DNA of 9,244 bases, from the NCBI GenBank assembly GCA_002168195.1, contig NHBP01000051.1, positions 96,907-106,150 on the forward strand. Reading direction: 5' to 3'. This DNA is from Planctomycetaceae bacterium TMED10. Lineage in GTDB: Bacteria; Planctomycetota; Planctomycetia; Pirellulales; UBA7805. Position 1 is the first letter of the stretch. Each line of letters opens with the position of its first letter. Both the position numbers and the translations under genes were made by a program. The notes below the pieces were generated by a model. The model was given only the letters and a program-made list of their open reading frames with translations, did not search any database and was not told the origin of the DNA. Positions 1-6,297 of the stretch are shown here, piece by piece.

Positions 1-335
1 CCGGTGCCCTCGGAGGGTTTGCCCGATGCGCGGCCGTCGAACTGATCGAATTGCATGCCACCGCCGAATTGTTCTAGAAATCGACGGATTTCCGGCGGTA
101 GGTTGCGAATGTCTTCGGGGTTCCTGACGCCGACCCGCGGACTGGCCGCTAATTTAACGGTAATCGCAACGACAGCCGGAGTTGCGCGGTCTGCAGCTTG
201 ACGAAATGCACGGGACAGATTGTTTGCATGTGCGAGCGAAGCGGCCGTATCCTCCTGGGCATCGATAGAAGAAAAAGAACCCATCGCAGAGAGTCCGACC
301 GCTGTGACGCAAAAAAGCTGCAGAATCAATCGCAT
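1..335 (-). CDS. htrA: HtrA/DegP-family periplasmic serine protease, N-terminal part (gene runs off the left edge)
   Basis: Only the first 111 codons are present. The protein starts with a Sec signal peptide (residues 1-26, hydrophobic stretch LILQLFCVTAVGL, likely cleavage after SIDA). Next comes SRAFRQAADRATPAVVAITV (41-60), the typical beginning of the trypsin-like domain in Do-family proteases, then a charged and glycine-rich loop (71-105). The visible part ends at SEGTG, exactly where family members continue with SGVI and the first catalytic strand, so the His-Asp-Ser triad and PDZ domains lie outside the window. Family role: degradation or chaperoning of misfolded envelope proteins. I chose the ATG at 335 because GGAG lies 9 nt upstream (345-348); an in-frame ATG at 350 lacks such a site. 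A short open frame and a promoter lie upstream. The fold assignment is firm; the exact Deg subtype is not determinable. Confidence 0.85.
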   Translation of the reverse strand, partial: MRLILQLFCVTAVGLSAMGSFSSIDAQEDTAASLAHANNLSRAFRQAADRATPAVVAITVKLAASPRVGVRNPEDIRNLPPEIRRFLEQFGGGMQFDQFDGRASGKPSEGT

Positions 336-339
336 ATTT

Positions 340-393
340 CTAAACTCCATCAAAGATCGTTGTGATAGCCTCTTGGGTAATCAGATTAAACAT
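340..393 (-). CDS. possible 17-residue leader peptide (uORF) ahead of htrA
   Basis: An ATG at 393 opens a 17-codon frame, MFNLITQEAITTIFDGV, ending in TAG at 342-340. GGAGG (403-407) sits 9 nt upstream, one of the strongest ribosome-binding sites in the window. The stop lies four bases before the htrA ATG (TAG-AAAT-ATG), and the ribosome-binding site of htrA is inside the last codons of this frame. This arrangement would suit translational coupling or a regulatory leader. The peptide itself resembles nothing I know. A short frame with a good start can arise by chance, and the best promoter candidate would start transcription at or inside the GGAGG, so expression is uncertain. Confidence 0.35.
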   Translation of the reverse strand: MFNLITQEAITTIFDGV

Positions 394-403
394 GTCGATC
401 GAC
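394..403. repeat. 10-bp perfect palindrome between promoter and uORF start
   Basis: GTCGATCGAC reads identically on both strands. It overlaps the GGAGG site by one base, directly downstream of the predicted transcription start of htrA, and ends next to the uORF ATG. This would be a sensible place for an operator or a small hairpin, but ten bases are short and may be chance. Confidence 0.3.
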
Positions 404-410
404 CTCCGTA

Positions 411-439
411 ATTATTTTCACTTCCAGATATTTCGTCAA
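411..439 (-). promoter_or_regulatory. sigma-70-like promoter for htrA
   Basis: On the minus strand a -35 box TTGACG (434-439, 5 of 6 to consensus) is followed after exactly 17 bp by a -10 box AATAAT (411-416, 5 of 6). Transcription should start near 404. The position fits htrA. The predicted start falls on the GGAGG of the short upstream frame, which argues that either the start site or the uORF call is off by a few bases. Confidence 0.5.
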
Positions 440-600
440 GCGAAAATTAAAAAGACAATGGAAAAAAGACGTCTGGCAACCGGACACGGCTCCGAGGCTA
501 GTGATTCATGCCGAAGGTTTTACAATGATGGTATTGGGGTCGGTTCGATCGGTGCGGCATGACCAATTCGTGTCGTGATCAAAGCATAGACATCGCCTTT

Positions 601-606
601 GGAGGG
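601..606 (+). promoter_or_regulatory. ribosome-binding site that fixes the TTG start of the ALDH gene
   Basis: GGAGGG lies 7 nt before the TTG at 614. No in-frame ATG exists near the N-terminus, and the ATG at 627 is in another frame that stops after a few codons. An alternative TTG at 599 would place the start codon across this site and has no site of its own. Confidence 0.6.
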
Positions 607-613
607 CTGGGAA

Positions 614-1996
614 TTGGGAATTAATAATGTACTTACAGTCATAAACCCGGCCACCGGGGAGAAGATCGGCGAGCATCGCCAGTTGGATGCAGCAGGTATA
701 AGCGATCGAATTGAGAGTGCGCATGATGCCTTTCTGGACTGGCGGACGGTACCGGTGAGTATTCGATCACGAGTGCTAAGACGGTGCGCAACAATATTGC
801 TTGAGCGAAAGACGCAGTATGGCGATAGGATTACATCAGAGATGGGTAAGCCGATGGCACAGGCGGTTGCAGAGATTGAAAAATGCGCTTGGGTATGTGG
901 CTATTATGCGGATCAAGCCGAGGAGTTTTTAGCGGCGGAGAACACGATGGTCGATGGCAGGGACGTGGAAGTGATCATGTGCCCACTGGGCGTGATCTAT
1001 GCCATCATGCCTTGGAACTTTCCCTTTTGGCAAGCTTTTCGTGCGCTTGCCCCGGCCCTGATGGCCGGTAATGCGATGGCCCTCAAAGGGGCGCCGAATG
1101 TACCGGGGTGTTCAGCCGACATTGCATCAGTCATTGCCGAAGCGGGTGCGCCTTGCGGATTGTTTGTCGATCTTCCGATCGATATACGAGATAGCCCTTC
1201 GGTTATCGCGAACCCCCTGATCAGAGGCGTGACTATTACAGCAGGCGAATCAGCGGGCCGGGCGGTCGCCGCGGATGCGGGTGCGCACCTGAAAAAGTGC
1301 GTTCTCGAATTAGGTGGCAGTGATCCTTATATCGTACTCGATGACGCCGACCTGCAAATGTCCGCAAAAAAATGTGCAATCAGTCGGATGCTCTGCGCGG
1401 GACAGGTGTGCATCGCGGCGAAACGAATCATTGCCGTCGATGAGATTTATGAACCGTTTAAGAAGCACCTGCTAGGTGAACTTAAAAGTTATGAGATGTC
1501 TGATCCAACCAAATTAGATTGCCAACTTGGTCCATTGGCACGAGAAGATATTCGAACGCGGTTGCATGCACAGGTACACCGAAGTATCGATCTGGGTGCT
1601 GATTTACTCTTGGGTGGGTCGATGCCAACGGGTGATGGATGGTGGTATCCACCCACAGTTCTCGAAAATGTCCATCCCGGTATGCCTGCATTTGATGAAG
1701 AAATATTCGGACCCGTTGCAGTATTAATACGTGCTGACGATATAAATCATGCGATTGCTCTGGCGGGCAATACGAAATTCGGACTCGGTGCGGCAATATT
1801 TTCGACTGACATGGATCGGTCGCAACGAGCGATAGCCGAAATTGAGGTCGGGTGCTTTGCGATTAACGACTATGTCCGAAGCGATCCGCGAATTCCTTTT
1901 GGTGGAACCAAGGCTAGTGGATATGGCCGAGAGTTGGGTCGGGCAGGAATTCACGAATTTACTTATTTAAAAAGCGTAGTCACTTCACCGGACTAA
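614..1996 (+). CDS. NAD(P)-dependent aldehyde dehydrogenase, succinate-semialdehyde dehydrogenase (Sad/YneI, GabD1) type
   Basis: A 460-residue cytosolic enzyme covering the whole aldehyde dehydrogenase fold, close to the usual length of the short SSADH subgroup (E. coli Sad/YneI is about 460). Visible landmarks: NPATGE (11-16), PWNFP (133-137, oxyanion Asn135), cofactor-side Lys158, LELGGSDP (231-238, general base Glu232), GQVCIAAKR (263-271, nucleophile Cys266), EIFGP (363-367) and the C-terminal PFGGTKASGYGRELG. The pattern GGSDP...GQ.CIAAKR and SDPR.PFGG is typical of SSADH-like enzymes that oxidise succinate semialdehyde or similar small semialdehydes; the real substrate cannot be read here. 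Two core positions deviate: the usual TGS is TAG (209-211), and the Asn usually found in N.GQ.C is Cys261. It stands alone on the plus strand, divergent from htrA. A TACAAT at 521-526 could be its -10 box, but no good -35 box accompanies it. Confidence 0.88.
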   Translation: MGINNVLTVINPATGEKIGEHRQLDAAGISDRIESAHDAFLDWRTVPVSIRSRVLRRCATILLERKTQYGDRITSEMGKPMAQAVAEIEKCAWVCGYYADQAEEFLAAENTMVDGRDVEVIMCPLGVIYAIMPWNFPFWQAFRALAPALMAGNAMALKGAPNVPGCSADIASVIAEAGAPCGLFVDLPIDIRDSPSVIANPLIRGVTITAGESAGRAVAADAGAHLKKCVLELGGSDPYIVLDDADLQMSAKKCAISRMLCAGQVCIAAKRIIAVDEIYEPFKKHLLGELKSYEMSDPTKLDCQLGPLAREDIRTRLHAQVHRSIDLGADLLLGGSMPTGDGWWYPPTVLENVHPGMPAFDEEIFGPVAVLIRADDINHAIALAGNTKFGLGAAIFSTDMDRSQRAIAEIEVGCFAINDYVRSDPRIPFGGTKASGYGRELGRAGIHEFTYLKSVVTSPD

Positions 1997-2003
1997 AGAA
2001 TTA

Positions 2004-3452
2004 TTAACTCCACAGAGCTTCGATCGCGCCTTGGATTATTTTTTCGCTTCCTATAGCAGGTGGGCCCAGGTTTGGAGACATGACCTCATGAGCGGACCAG
2101 TTCGGCATGCAGCCTGCCTCATAACCGCCATTTACTCCCATCGCCAGTCCTTTGTCGCTCCCAATATAACCACGTCCGCCATTGGTCAGTGTAAAGGTCA
2201 TGGTGTTGGCAAACGGCGCATGGTCATCGACCCAGCGTTCGGTATGACTAAAATGCTCGAAGGGTAATGCCACAAGGAAAAACTCTTTACCAAGCATCAG
2301 CCCATGGGCATCAAGCCTTCGCGGAGGTGGCGGTTGCCCGGTCGTGCGAAAATGGGCAATTTTCATGAGTTGTTTGATCCGGTCCGGATGCTCGCGTTGT
2401 ATCTGAAGTTGCTCCTCAACTATTCTTTCACTCGGCAAAGGCATGGTCGGCAGTAAAGTAGGTACTGTTTTGAATCGAATGGCATTACCGGTAATGACTT
2501 GAGATCGATCAAGGGCAACAAGTGCTGCCTCACCTAATTTGAATCCGGCAGCTTCGGCATCGCCGTGGGTCGTACGGAGTGGAAAACTGTTGATGTTCGC
2601 GCTGCAACCCTGGCTAAAAGCCGCAATGCAGTCGGTCGGTAACGATTGTCGTAATTTCTTTACCGCTGCGCCTGGGAAATCAGCACTGACGAGTTTGCTG
2701 TGATGGGGTACGGTCACCGGGTGTGCGGCATGTTCAAAAAGAACGAAGATTGGTTTTTTCGTTTCTTTGCTATGTGCGGAAAGCGAGCTGACCCAAGGAA
2801 CAATCTGGCCGTTACGGTTCCAGCCCATCTGGGTAAATCCATCTGGGCGGGTGACTCGTCGATTAATGCCAATCTTCACCGAGGCCCTTCCAGTCTTAAG
2901 CACTGCCGGTTCGAGTCGATCTTTCGCCTCGTTGACTGCGCTGACTAATTTCTGGTGGACTTCGGTGTTCCATACCAGTTCCTCGGGCCTATCAGTGAGG
3001 GCCACGTGCGTCCCGTCGTCCCACCAGAGTTCCTCGGTGTATATCCGACCGGGCGTAGGGCTAGAAAGGATCCATCGGCCGGAATGGGTATGACTGCAAG
3101 AGAACCACACTTCATCCATCCCGCATTCAGTTTTGATCCGATTTCGGATTTCATCGCAGGTGGCGAAGCCCGCGCCAATCGCGTCGGCGCTTAACAGGGC
3201 CAATTGCCTGCCATTGTGATCGCGGAGGACCAACGCCCGTAAAAACAGTGGATCGTGAACGCCGATGTTTTCGCGAACGAAATGGGTGATCTCCATGCCA
3301 ATGGGCGGGGTAATTTCCCTTTCAGCTGCACCAGCAAAATAAGTGTCTGCATCGGGCGCAGCAAAAGATTTGCGGGCCAACGCCATCGAGCCAATTCCAG
3401 CCGCGGCGGTTCGGGTAATAAAAGCCCGCCGCGAAGTCCCAGTTGTGTTCAT
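2004..3452 (-). CDS. Tat-exported neutral/alkaline ceramidase-family hydrolase
   Basis: 482 residues. The N-terminus has a twin-arginine signal (SRRAFI, residues 7-12; hydrophobic stretch to about 30; likely cleavage after SFA), so the protein is exported folded. The mature part begins AGAAEREITPPIG (40-52), the typical opening of the neutral/alkaline non-lysosomal ceramidase domain (PF04734). SHTHSG (120-125) is the family's zinc-site motif. By comparison with Pseudomonas ceramidase I propose His121, His244 (HPVTV), Glu399 (LPFEHF) and Tyr444 (GGYEAG) as zinc ligands. The loop carrying the ceramidase nucleophilic serine reads QGCSANIN, not clearly the same, so true ceramide hydrolysis is doubtful; many bacterial relatives have unknown amide or ester substrates. 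The ATG at 3452 has GGAG 8 nt upstream (3461-3464); the in-frame ATG at 3467 does not. It ends in tandem TAA codons, 7 bp from the convergent ALDH stop, and follows the PhoH gene by 68 bp. Confidence 0.82.
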   Translation of the reverse strand: MNTTGTSRRAFITRTAAAGIGSMALARKSFAAPDADTYFAGAAEREITPPIGMEITHFVRENIGVHDPLFLRALVLRDHNGRQLALLSADAIGAGFATCDEIRNRIKTECGMDEVWFSCSHTHSGRWILSSPTPGRIYTEELWWDDGTHVALTDRPEELVWNTEVHQKLVSAVNEAKDRLEPAVLKTGRASVKIGINRRVTRPDGFTQMGWNRNGQIVPWVSSLSAHSKETKKPIFVLFEHAAHPVTVPHHSKLVSADFPGAAVKKLRQSLPTDCIAAFSQGCSANINSFPLRTTHGDAEAAGFKLGEAALVALDRSQVITGNAIRFKTVPTLLPTMPLPSERIVEEQLQIQREHPDRIKQLMKIAHFRTTGQPPPPRRLDAHGLMLGKEFFLVALPFEHFSHTERWVDDHAPFANTMTFTLTNGGRGYIGSDKGLAMGVNGGYEAGCMPNWSAHEVMSPNLGPPAIGSEKIIQGAIEALWS

Positions 3453-3473
3453 TGCATCAACTCCCATGCATGC

Positions 3474-3497
3474 CGGTTACCATCAACAGAGTAACCG
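3474..3497 (-). other. 7-bp perfect inverted repeat between phoH and the ceramidase-family gene
   Basis: CGGTTAC (3474-3480) and GTAACCG (3491-3497) enclose a 10-nt loop. On the minus strand the stem lies 24 bp downstream of the phoH stop and about 20 nt upstream of the next start. No T-run follows, so it is a poor intrinsic terminator; a 5'-leader hairpin or a protein-binding site is equally possible. Confidence 0.35.
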
Positions 3498-3520
3498 ACC
3501 CGCCCTGCCCTGTCAGCCCA

Positions 3521-4852
3521 TTAAAGCAGGTTACTCGCTAGGTCAGCGAGTTCGGAGCGTTCGCCCTTTTCGAGCGAAATATGTGCGTAAAGAGGTTGCC
3601 CCGTCATCCGGTTGATGAGATGACTGAGGCCATTGGAAAGTGCATCCAAATAAGGTTGGTCAATTTGTTGCAGGTCACCGGTAAGCACAACTTTTGTTCG
3701 TTCGCCAGCGCGAGTGATCACAGTTTTTACTTCGTGCGGCGTCAGGTTTTGAGCCTCGTCAATAATAAAAAACATTTTCTGGAGGCTGCGACCACGAATG
3801 TAAGATAGTGGTGTGATATTTAACTTATCATTATCAAGCATCTCGCGTATCCGCAGAGCATTTTGATCATTTTCCTTAAATTGATTGCGAATCACATTTA
3901 AGTTATCGAATAAGGGCTGCATATAGGGGTCCAGCTTATCCTGAATATCTCCAGGCAGGTAACCAAGGTCGCGGTTGGATAAGGGGACGATAGGCCTTGC
4001 CAGGAGTATCTGTCGATACCGGGCGCGTGATTCCAGCGCTGCCGCTAACGCCAGAAGTGTTTTTCCGGTGCCCGCCTTACCCGCAATGGTGACTAACCGA
4101 ATCTGATCATTCAGTAGAGCGGTTAATGCAAAAGCTTGTTCTGCATTTCGGGGTTGAATCCCGTATGCTTTTACCTTGTCAATTCGACGGAACATCTTAT
4201 CTGTTGCTGAGTAGGTTGCTAAAGCCGACCGCGAACCATTACGCAAAACGTAGTTTTCATTGGCTGTCGGGTCGTCGATTTGTTCAAATTCAGATTCCGG
4301 AACAAAGCCTCGACCGTTATAGAGCAGGTCAATCTGGTCTGAATGGCAATGTTCGATAATGCGTTTGCCAGAATACAAACGCTCCATGTTCTTGACTTTG
4401 TCGGCTTCGTAGTCTTCGGCTTGAATACCGAGTGACTTCGCTTTCATCCTTAAATTAATATCTTTAGAAACTAGAACGACGGTTCTTCCCTTATTTTCCT
4501 TCGTTAAGCGAAGTGACGTATTGAGGATTCGATGATCTGGTGTGTCCTGGAGAAAGACTGTGCTAATGCGTTGGTCAACGGCACCACCTAAAACTACACG
4601 GATATTACCAAGATGCTCTCCCCGGGACGCTCCTTCATCGCTCAGCAGCGGTCCGGTCAGGGCGTCGAGCATGCGAAGAAATTCGCGCGCCTGAAAATGA
4701 ATATCTTCGCTGCCTCGTTTGAATTTATCGAGTTCTTCGAGAACCGTAATTGGAATTGCGATGTCGTTTTCTTCAAAATTATCGATGCAGCCTGCATCGT
4801 GAAGCACAACATTGGTATCTAGGACAAACAATTTTGGAATGGAATCGTTCAC
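3521..4852 (-). CDS. phoH: PIN-PhoH fusion protein (PhoH2/YlaK type), RNA-acting ATPase
   Basis: 443 residues with two domains. Residues about 6-140 form a PIN ribonuclease domain with acidic positions Asp12 (FVLDTNV), Glu39/Glu40 (VLEELDKF), Asp106 (TPDHRI) and Asp131 (VSKDINLR). Residues about 230-443 form the PhoH P-loop ATPase: Walker A GKAGTGKT (258-265), the PhoH hallmark [14 protein letters not shown] (286-302), Walker [10 protein letters not shown] (361-369, Asp365-Glu366) and TGDLQQID (391-398). Mycobacterial PhoH2 proteins of this architecture unwind and cut RNA; that activity is known for the family and inferred here. All motifs are intact. The GTG at 4852 has AAGGA 6 nt upstream; an upstream GTG at 4897 would fall on the -10 region of the likely promoter. 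The next gene, 68 bp downstream, may be co-transcribed. Confidence 0.92.
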   Translation of the reverse strand: MNDSIPKLFVLDTNVVLHDAGCIDNFEENDIAIPITVLEELDKFKRGSEDIHFQAREFLRMLDALTGPLLSDEGASRGEHLGNIRVVLGGAVDQRISTVFLQDTPDHRILNTSLRLTKENKGRTVVLVSKDINLRMKAKSLGIQAEDYEADKVKNMERLYSGKRIIEHCHSDQIDLLYNGRGFVPESEFEQIDDPTANENYVLRNGSRSALATYSATDKMFRRIDKVKAYGIQPRNAEQAFALTALLNDQIRLVTIAGKAGTGKTLLALAAALESRARYRQILLARPIVPLSNRDLGYLPGDIQDKLDPYMQPLFDNLNVIRNQFKENDQNALRIREMLDNDKLNITPLSYIRGRSLQKMFFIIDEAQNLTPHEVKTVITRAGERTKVVLTGDLQQIDQPYLDALSNGLSHLINRMTGQPLYAHISLEKGERSELADLASNLL

Positions 4853-4858
4853 GGCGTT

Positions 4859-4863
4859 TCCTT
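4859..4863 (-). promoter_or_regulatory. ribosome-binding site that decides the phoH start
   Basis: AAGGA lies 6 nt before the GTG at 4852, inside a purine-rich run. It supports this GTG over the in-frame GTG at 4897, giving a protein that begins [15 protein letters not shown] like other PIN-PhoH proteins. Confidence 0.65.
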
Positions 4864-4887
4864 TTTGTTTGAGATCGAGGCGGCGGT

Positions 4888-4916
4888 ATCTTAGCACCGT
4901 TGACGCATGGGGCCAA
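4888..4916 (-). promoter_or_regulatory. likely phoH promoter with extended -10
   Basis: TTGGCC (4911-4916) and TAAGAT (4888-4893) are separated by 17 bp, and TGC directly precedes TAAGAT, an extended -10 element. Each hexamer matches consensus at 4 of 6. Transcription would start near 4881, leaving a leader of about 30 nt that includes the AAGGA site. It suggests phoH is transcribed separately from the membrane-protein genes upstream. Confidence 0.4.
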
Positions 4917-5096
4917 CATAAAAACCAACTGCAAAATAAGCAAAGGTTGTGCTAGCAGAATGAAGCGTAATTCCAGGGTGCAGTTGATTAGTAAAATTCC
5001 CGAGGAAAGCAGCAGGTCGGTACGTATCATCTGTACCCTTTGCATTTCAATGCGCAGCGGCACAGAAAGAGTGATCGCAGATGTGTGTAGATGAAT

Positions 5097-5140
5097 GAAG
5101 CATAGAGCCCGTTCTACCCGACTTCAGCGGGCAGTGCTTC
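5097..5140 (-). other. nested inverted repeat at the end of the two-helix membrane protein gene
   Basis: An inner stem CTGCCCG/CGGGTAG (5128-5134 with 5114-5120, one G-T pair, 7-nt loop) spans the stop codon. A perfect outer 6-bp stem GAAGCA/TGCTTC (5135-5140 with 5097-5102) encloses it, leaving an unpaired bulge on one side. No T-run follows on the minus strand, so intrinsic termination is doubtful; it may protect the 3' end of the transcript or assist factor-dependent termination. Confidence 0.35.
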
Positions 5141-5693
5141 GAATGATAAAAATGATGACGACCGCGAACACGGCACCACTCAGGTAAAATAGAGGACGAT
5201 AGATGTCCCGGTGAGGGTAGCTACGAAATACTCGAAAAGCATACCGACTTCCAACCAGCGGTTCGCCGAGTGTCACGTCCACCGAATCATAGATATCATC
5301 CGAGATGAGATCTTCATCCATCACGCGAATTCGGCGTAGCGCGTTATATTCAATATCTGCTTCAGAGACGTTCCAAGTTACCCCGTTCCCTAGTTTTGTC
5401 ACAGGCACAACAGGTGTTTTGTGAATGTTCTGACCGCCGTCGCGTTCGTACTCGAGTTCGATAAATAATTCATCTTCACCAAACTCAAAAGTCTCTAAAA
5501 AAGATTGTTTATATGTGATGAGGACCGCAGTAACTCGTCCGGGAGGTGCAAGGCAAAAAAATGTCAGGCCAGCAACCGCCAGGGATAGGCCAAAAGAAAT
5601 ACCGATGTAAACCAATCGATGGTTGCTTTTGCCCGTCAATAAGGGAGATGACGGATCAGCGGGAGATGCTGCAGAGTGTGTATCGGTATTCAT
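5124..5693 (-). CDS. unrecognised two-helix membrane protein with a possible C2-like beta domain
   Basis: 189 residues. A short Ser/Pro-rich N-terminal tail (1-25) is followed by a transmembrane helix (about 27-48), a soluble domain of about 115 residues, and a second helix (about 168-185) ending in a short basic tail. With both tails inside, the domain faces the periplasm. It is rich in predicted beta strands (TAVLITYKQ, DELFIELEYERDGG, VTWNVS) and contains RIRVMDEDLISDDIYDSVDV (121-140), an Asp-rich stretch resembling the calcium loop of C2 domains (V.D.D...DD). The resemblance is my reading, not a confirmed hit. The gene begins 20 nt after the PqiA-like gene, so the two are probably co-transcribed. 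The ATG at 5693 has no clear Shine-Dalgarno site; an in-frame TTG at 5738 would add 15 residues and overlap the previous gene. Confidence 0.7.
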   Translation of the reverse strand: MNTDTHSAASPADPSSPLLTGKSNHRLVYIGISFGLSLAVAGLTFFCLAPPGRVTAVLITYKQSFLETFEFGEDELFIELEYERDGGQNIHKTPVVPVTKLGNGVTWNVSEADIEYNALRRIRVMDEDLISDDIYDSVDVTLGEPLVGSRYAFRVFRSYPHRDIYRPLFYLSGAVFAVVIIFIIRSTAR

Positions 5694-5713
5694 GAGTCGT
5701 TTTATATTTACGC

Positions 5714-6208
5714 TTACGGCTGTGTTTGTTTTTTGCAAAAAGAAGATCCGTCAACAACGAAGCCGGCAATCATTGACAAGATGACAGAAAGAAAGAAACA
5801 GATTGTACCCCAAGCGATATTTACGTGCGCTACACCCTCAACCTTCAAGACAACCACGAGCAGTGCGAGTGCCATGATATCCAGCATTGAAAACCGAGCG
5901 GTTTTCTCCGCAAAGGCGAATAAACGCCTGCAGTTGTGGTCGGAAATGGGACAAAGTCGAGTTGTGATGACTACTAAAAATATAAGCTTCGTAAATGGGA
6001 AGGCGACACTGAATAAAAGAATCACACTAAATAATAGCCATTGCCCGGCGCTAGCAAGGGATTCGAGGATTCCGTAGATCGAATAAGTCTTTTCAATTCC
6101 CATCGTCACGACCGTCATGAATGGACCGTATAACCCTGGCACCAGGGCCATCAGCGCAAGAACAGCAAAAGTTACCGCATTCGCGTTATTCGGTTTGAGT
6201 ACCGTCAT
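5714..6208 (-). CDS. single-domain PqiA-like (paraquat-inducible protein A family) inner-membrane protein
   Basis: 164 residues with four predicted membrane helices (about 12-34, 56-80, 108-123, 130-152). Family signs: P..KL after the second helix (PFTKLIFL, 71-78), a loop with Arg84 and Arg94/95, and EKTARFSMLDIMALALLVVVLK (101-122), matching the GRWSMLDVFVVALLVALV-type core of PqiA. It corresponds to one of the two repeats of E. coli PqiA and lacks the CxxC zinc ribbon. In E. coli, PqiA works with the MCE protein PqiB in envelope lipid transport; no MCE gene is visible here, and the partner may be the downstream two-helix protein. I chose the ATG at 6208 (GGGA 10 nt upstream); a GTG at 6235, directly after an in-frame stop, would add nine residues and has no site. 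It lies 89 bp after the ABC ATPase gene, without a clear promoter or terminator between. Confidence 0.78.
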   Translation of the reverse strand: MTVLKPNNANAVTFAVLALMALVPGLYGPFMTVVTMGIEKTYSIYGILESLASAGQWLLFSVILLFSVAFPFTKLIFLVVITTRLCPISDHNCRRLFAFAEKTARFSMLDIMALALLVVVLKVEGVAHVNIAWGTICFFLSVILSMIAGFVVDGSSFCKKQTQP

Positions 6209-6297
6209 GAAATATGGGTCCCGGCTTGGCACCACTTAGTCGATATCAATGCAAAAGAAAATCGGCTAGCGACTATTCAGGCAGATTCCTTGTTCAT

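Larger units (their letters stand above)
4853..5123. other. 271-bp intergenic region upstream of phoH
   Basis: It holds the phoH promoter and ribosome-binding site on its left side and a hairpin at its right end next to the upstream gene. Two copies of GAATGAAGC (4958-4966 and 5093-5101) and a 5-bp stem GGTAC/GTACC near 5018-5036 are present but weak. A leftward open frame from the ATG at 5030 crosses the region and overlaps the phoH start; I do not call it a gene. I see no RNA gene. Confidence 0.5.

Noticed and set aside
499..526. Possible ALDH promoter: TACAAT at 521-526
   Set aside because: The -10 box is good, but the best upstream hexamer at proper spacing (TAGTGA) matches the -35 consensus at only three positions; mentioned under the gene but not called.
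362..562. Plus-strand open frame in the region upstream of the ALDH gene
   Set aside because: No ribosome-binding site, no recognisable sequence, and it overlaps the htrA promoter and leader on the opposite strand.
1997..2003. Bidirectional terminator between the convergent ALDH and ceramidase-family genes
   Set aside because: Only 7 bp separate the stops and no stem with a T-run is visible; any termination signal must lie inside the coding regions.
2767..3093. Plus-strand open frame of 108 codons inside the ceramidase-family gene
   Set aside because: It is antisense to a well-conserved coding region (zinc motif and signal peptide on the other strand) and shows no domain or start signal.
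5676..6077. Plus-strand open frame of 133 codons across the PqiA-like gene
   Set aside because: It is antisense to the membrane helices and PqiA core motif, and lacks a start signal.
6236..6297. T-rich stretch TTTTCTTTT after the ABC ATPase gene on the minus strand, considered as a terminator
   Set aside because: The sequence before it (GTCGCTAGCCGA) can form only about three base pairs, too little for an intrinsic terminator.
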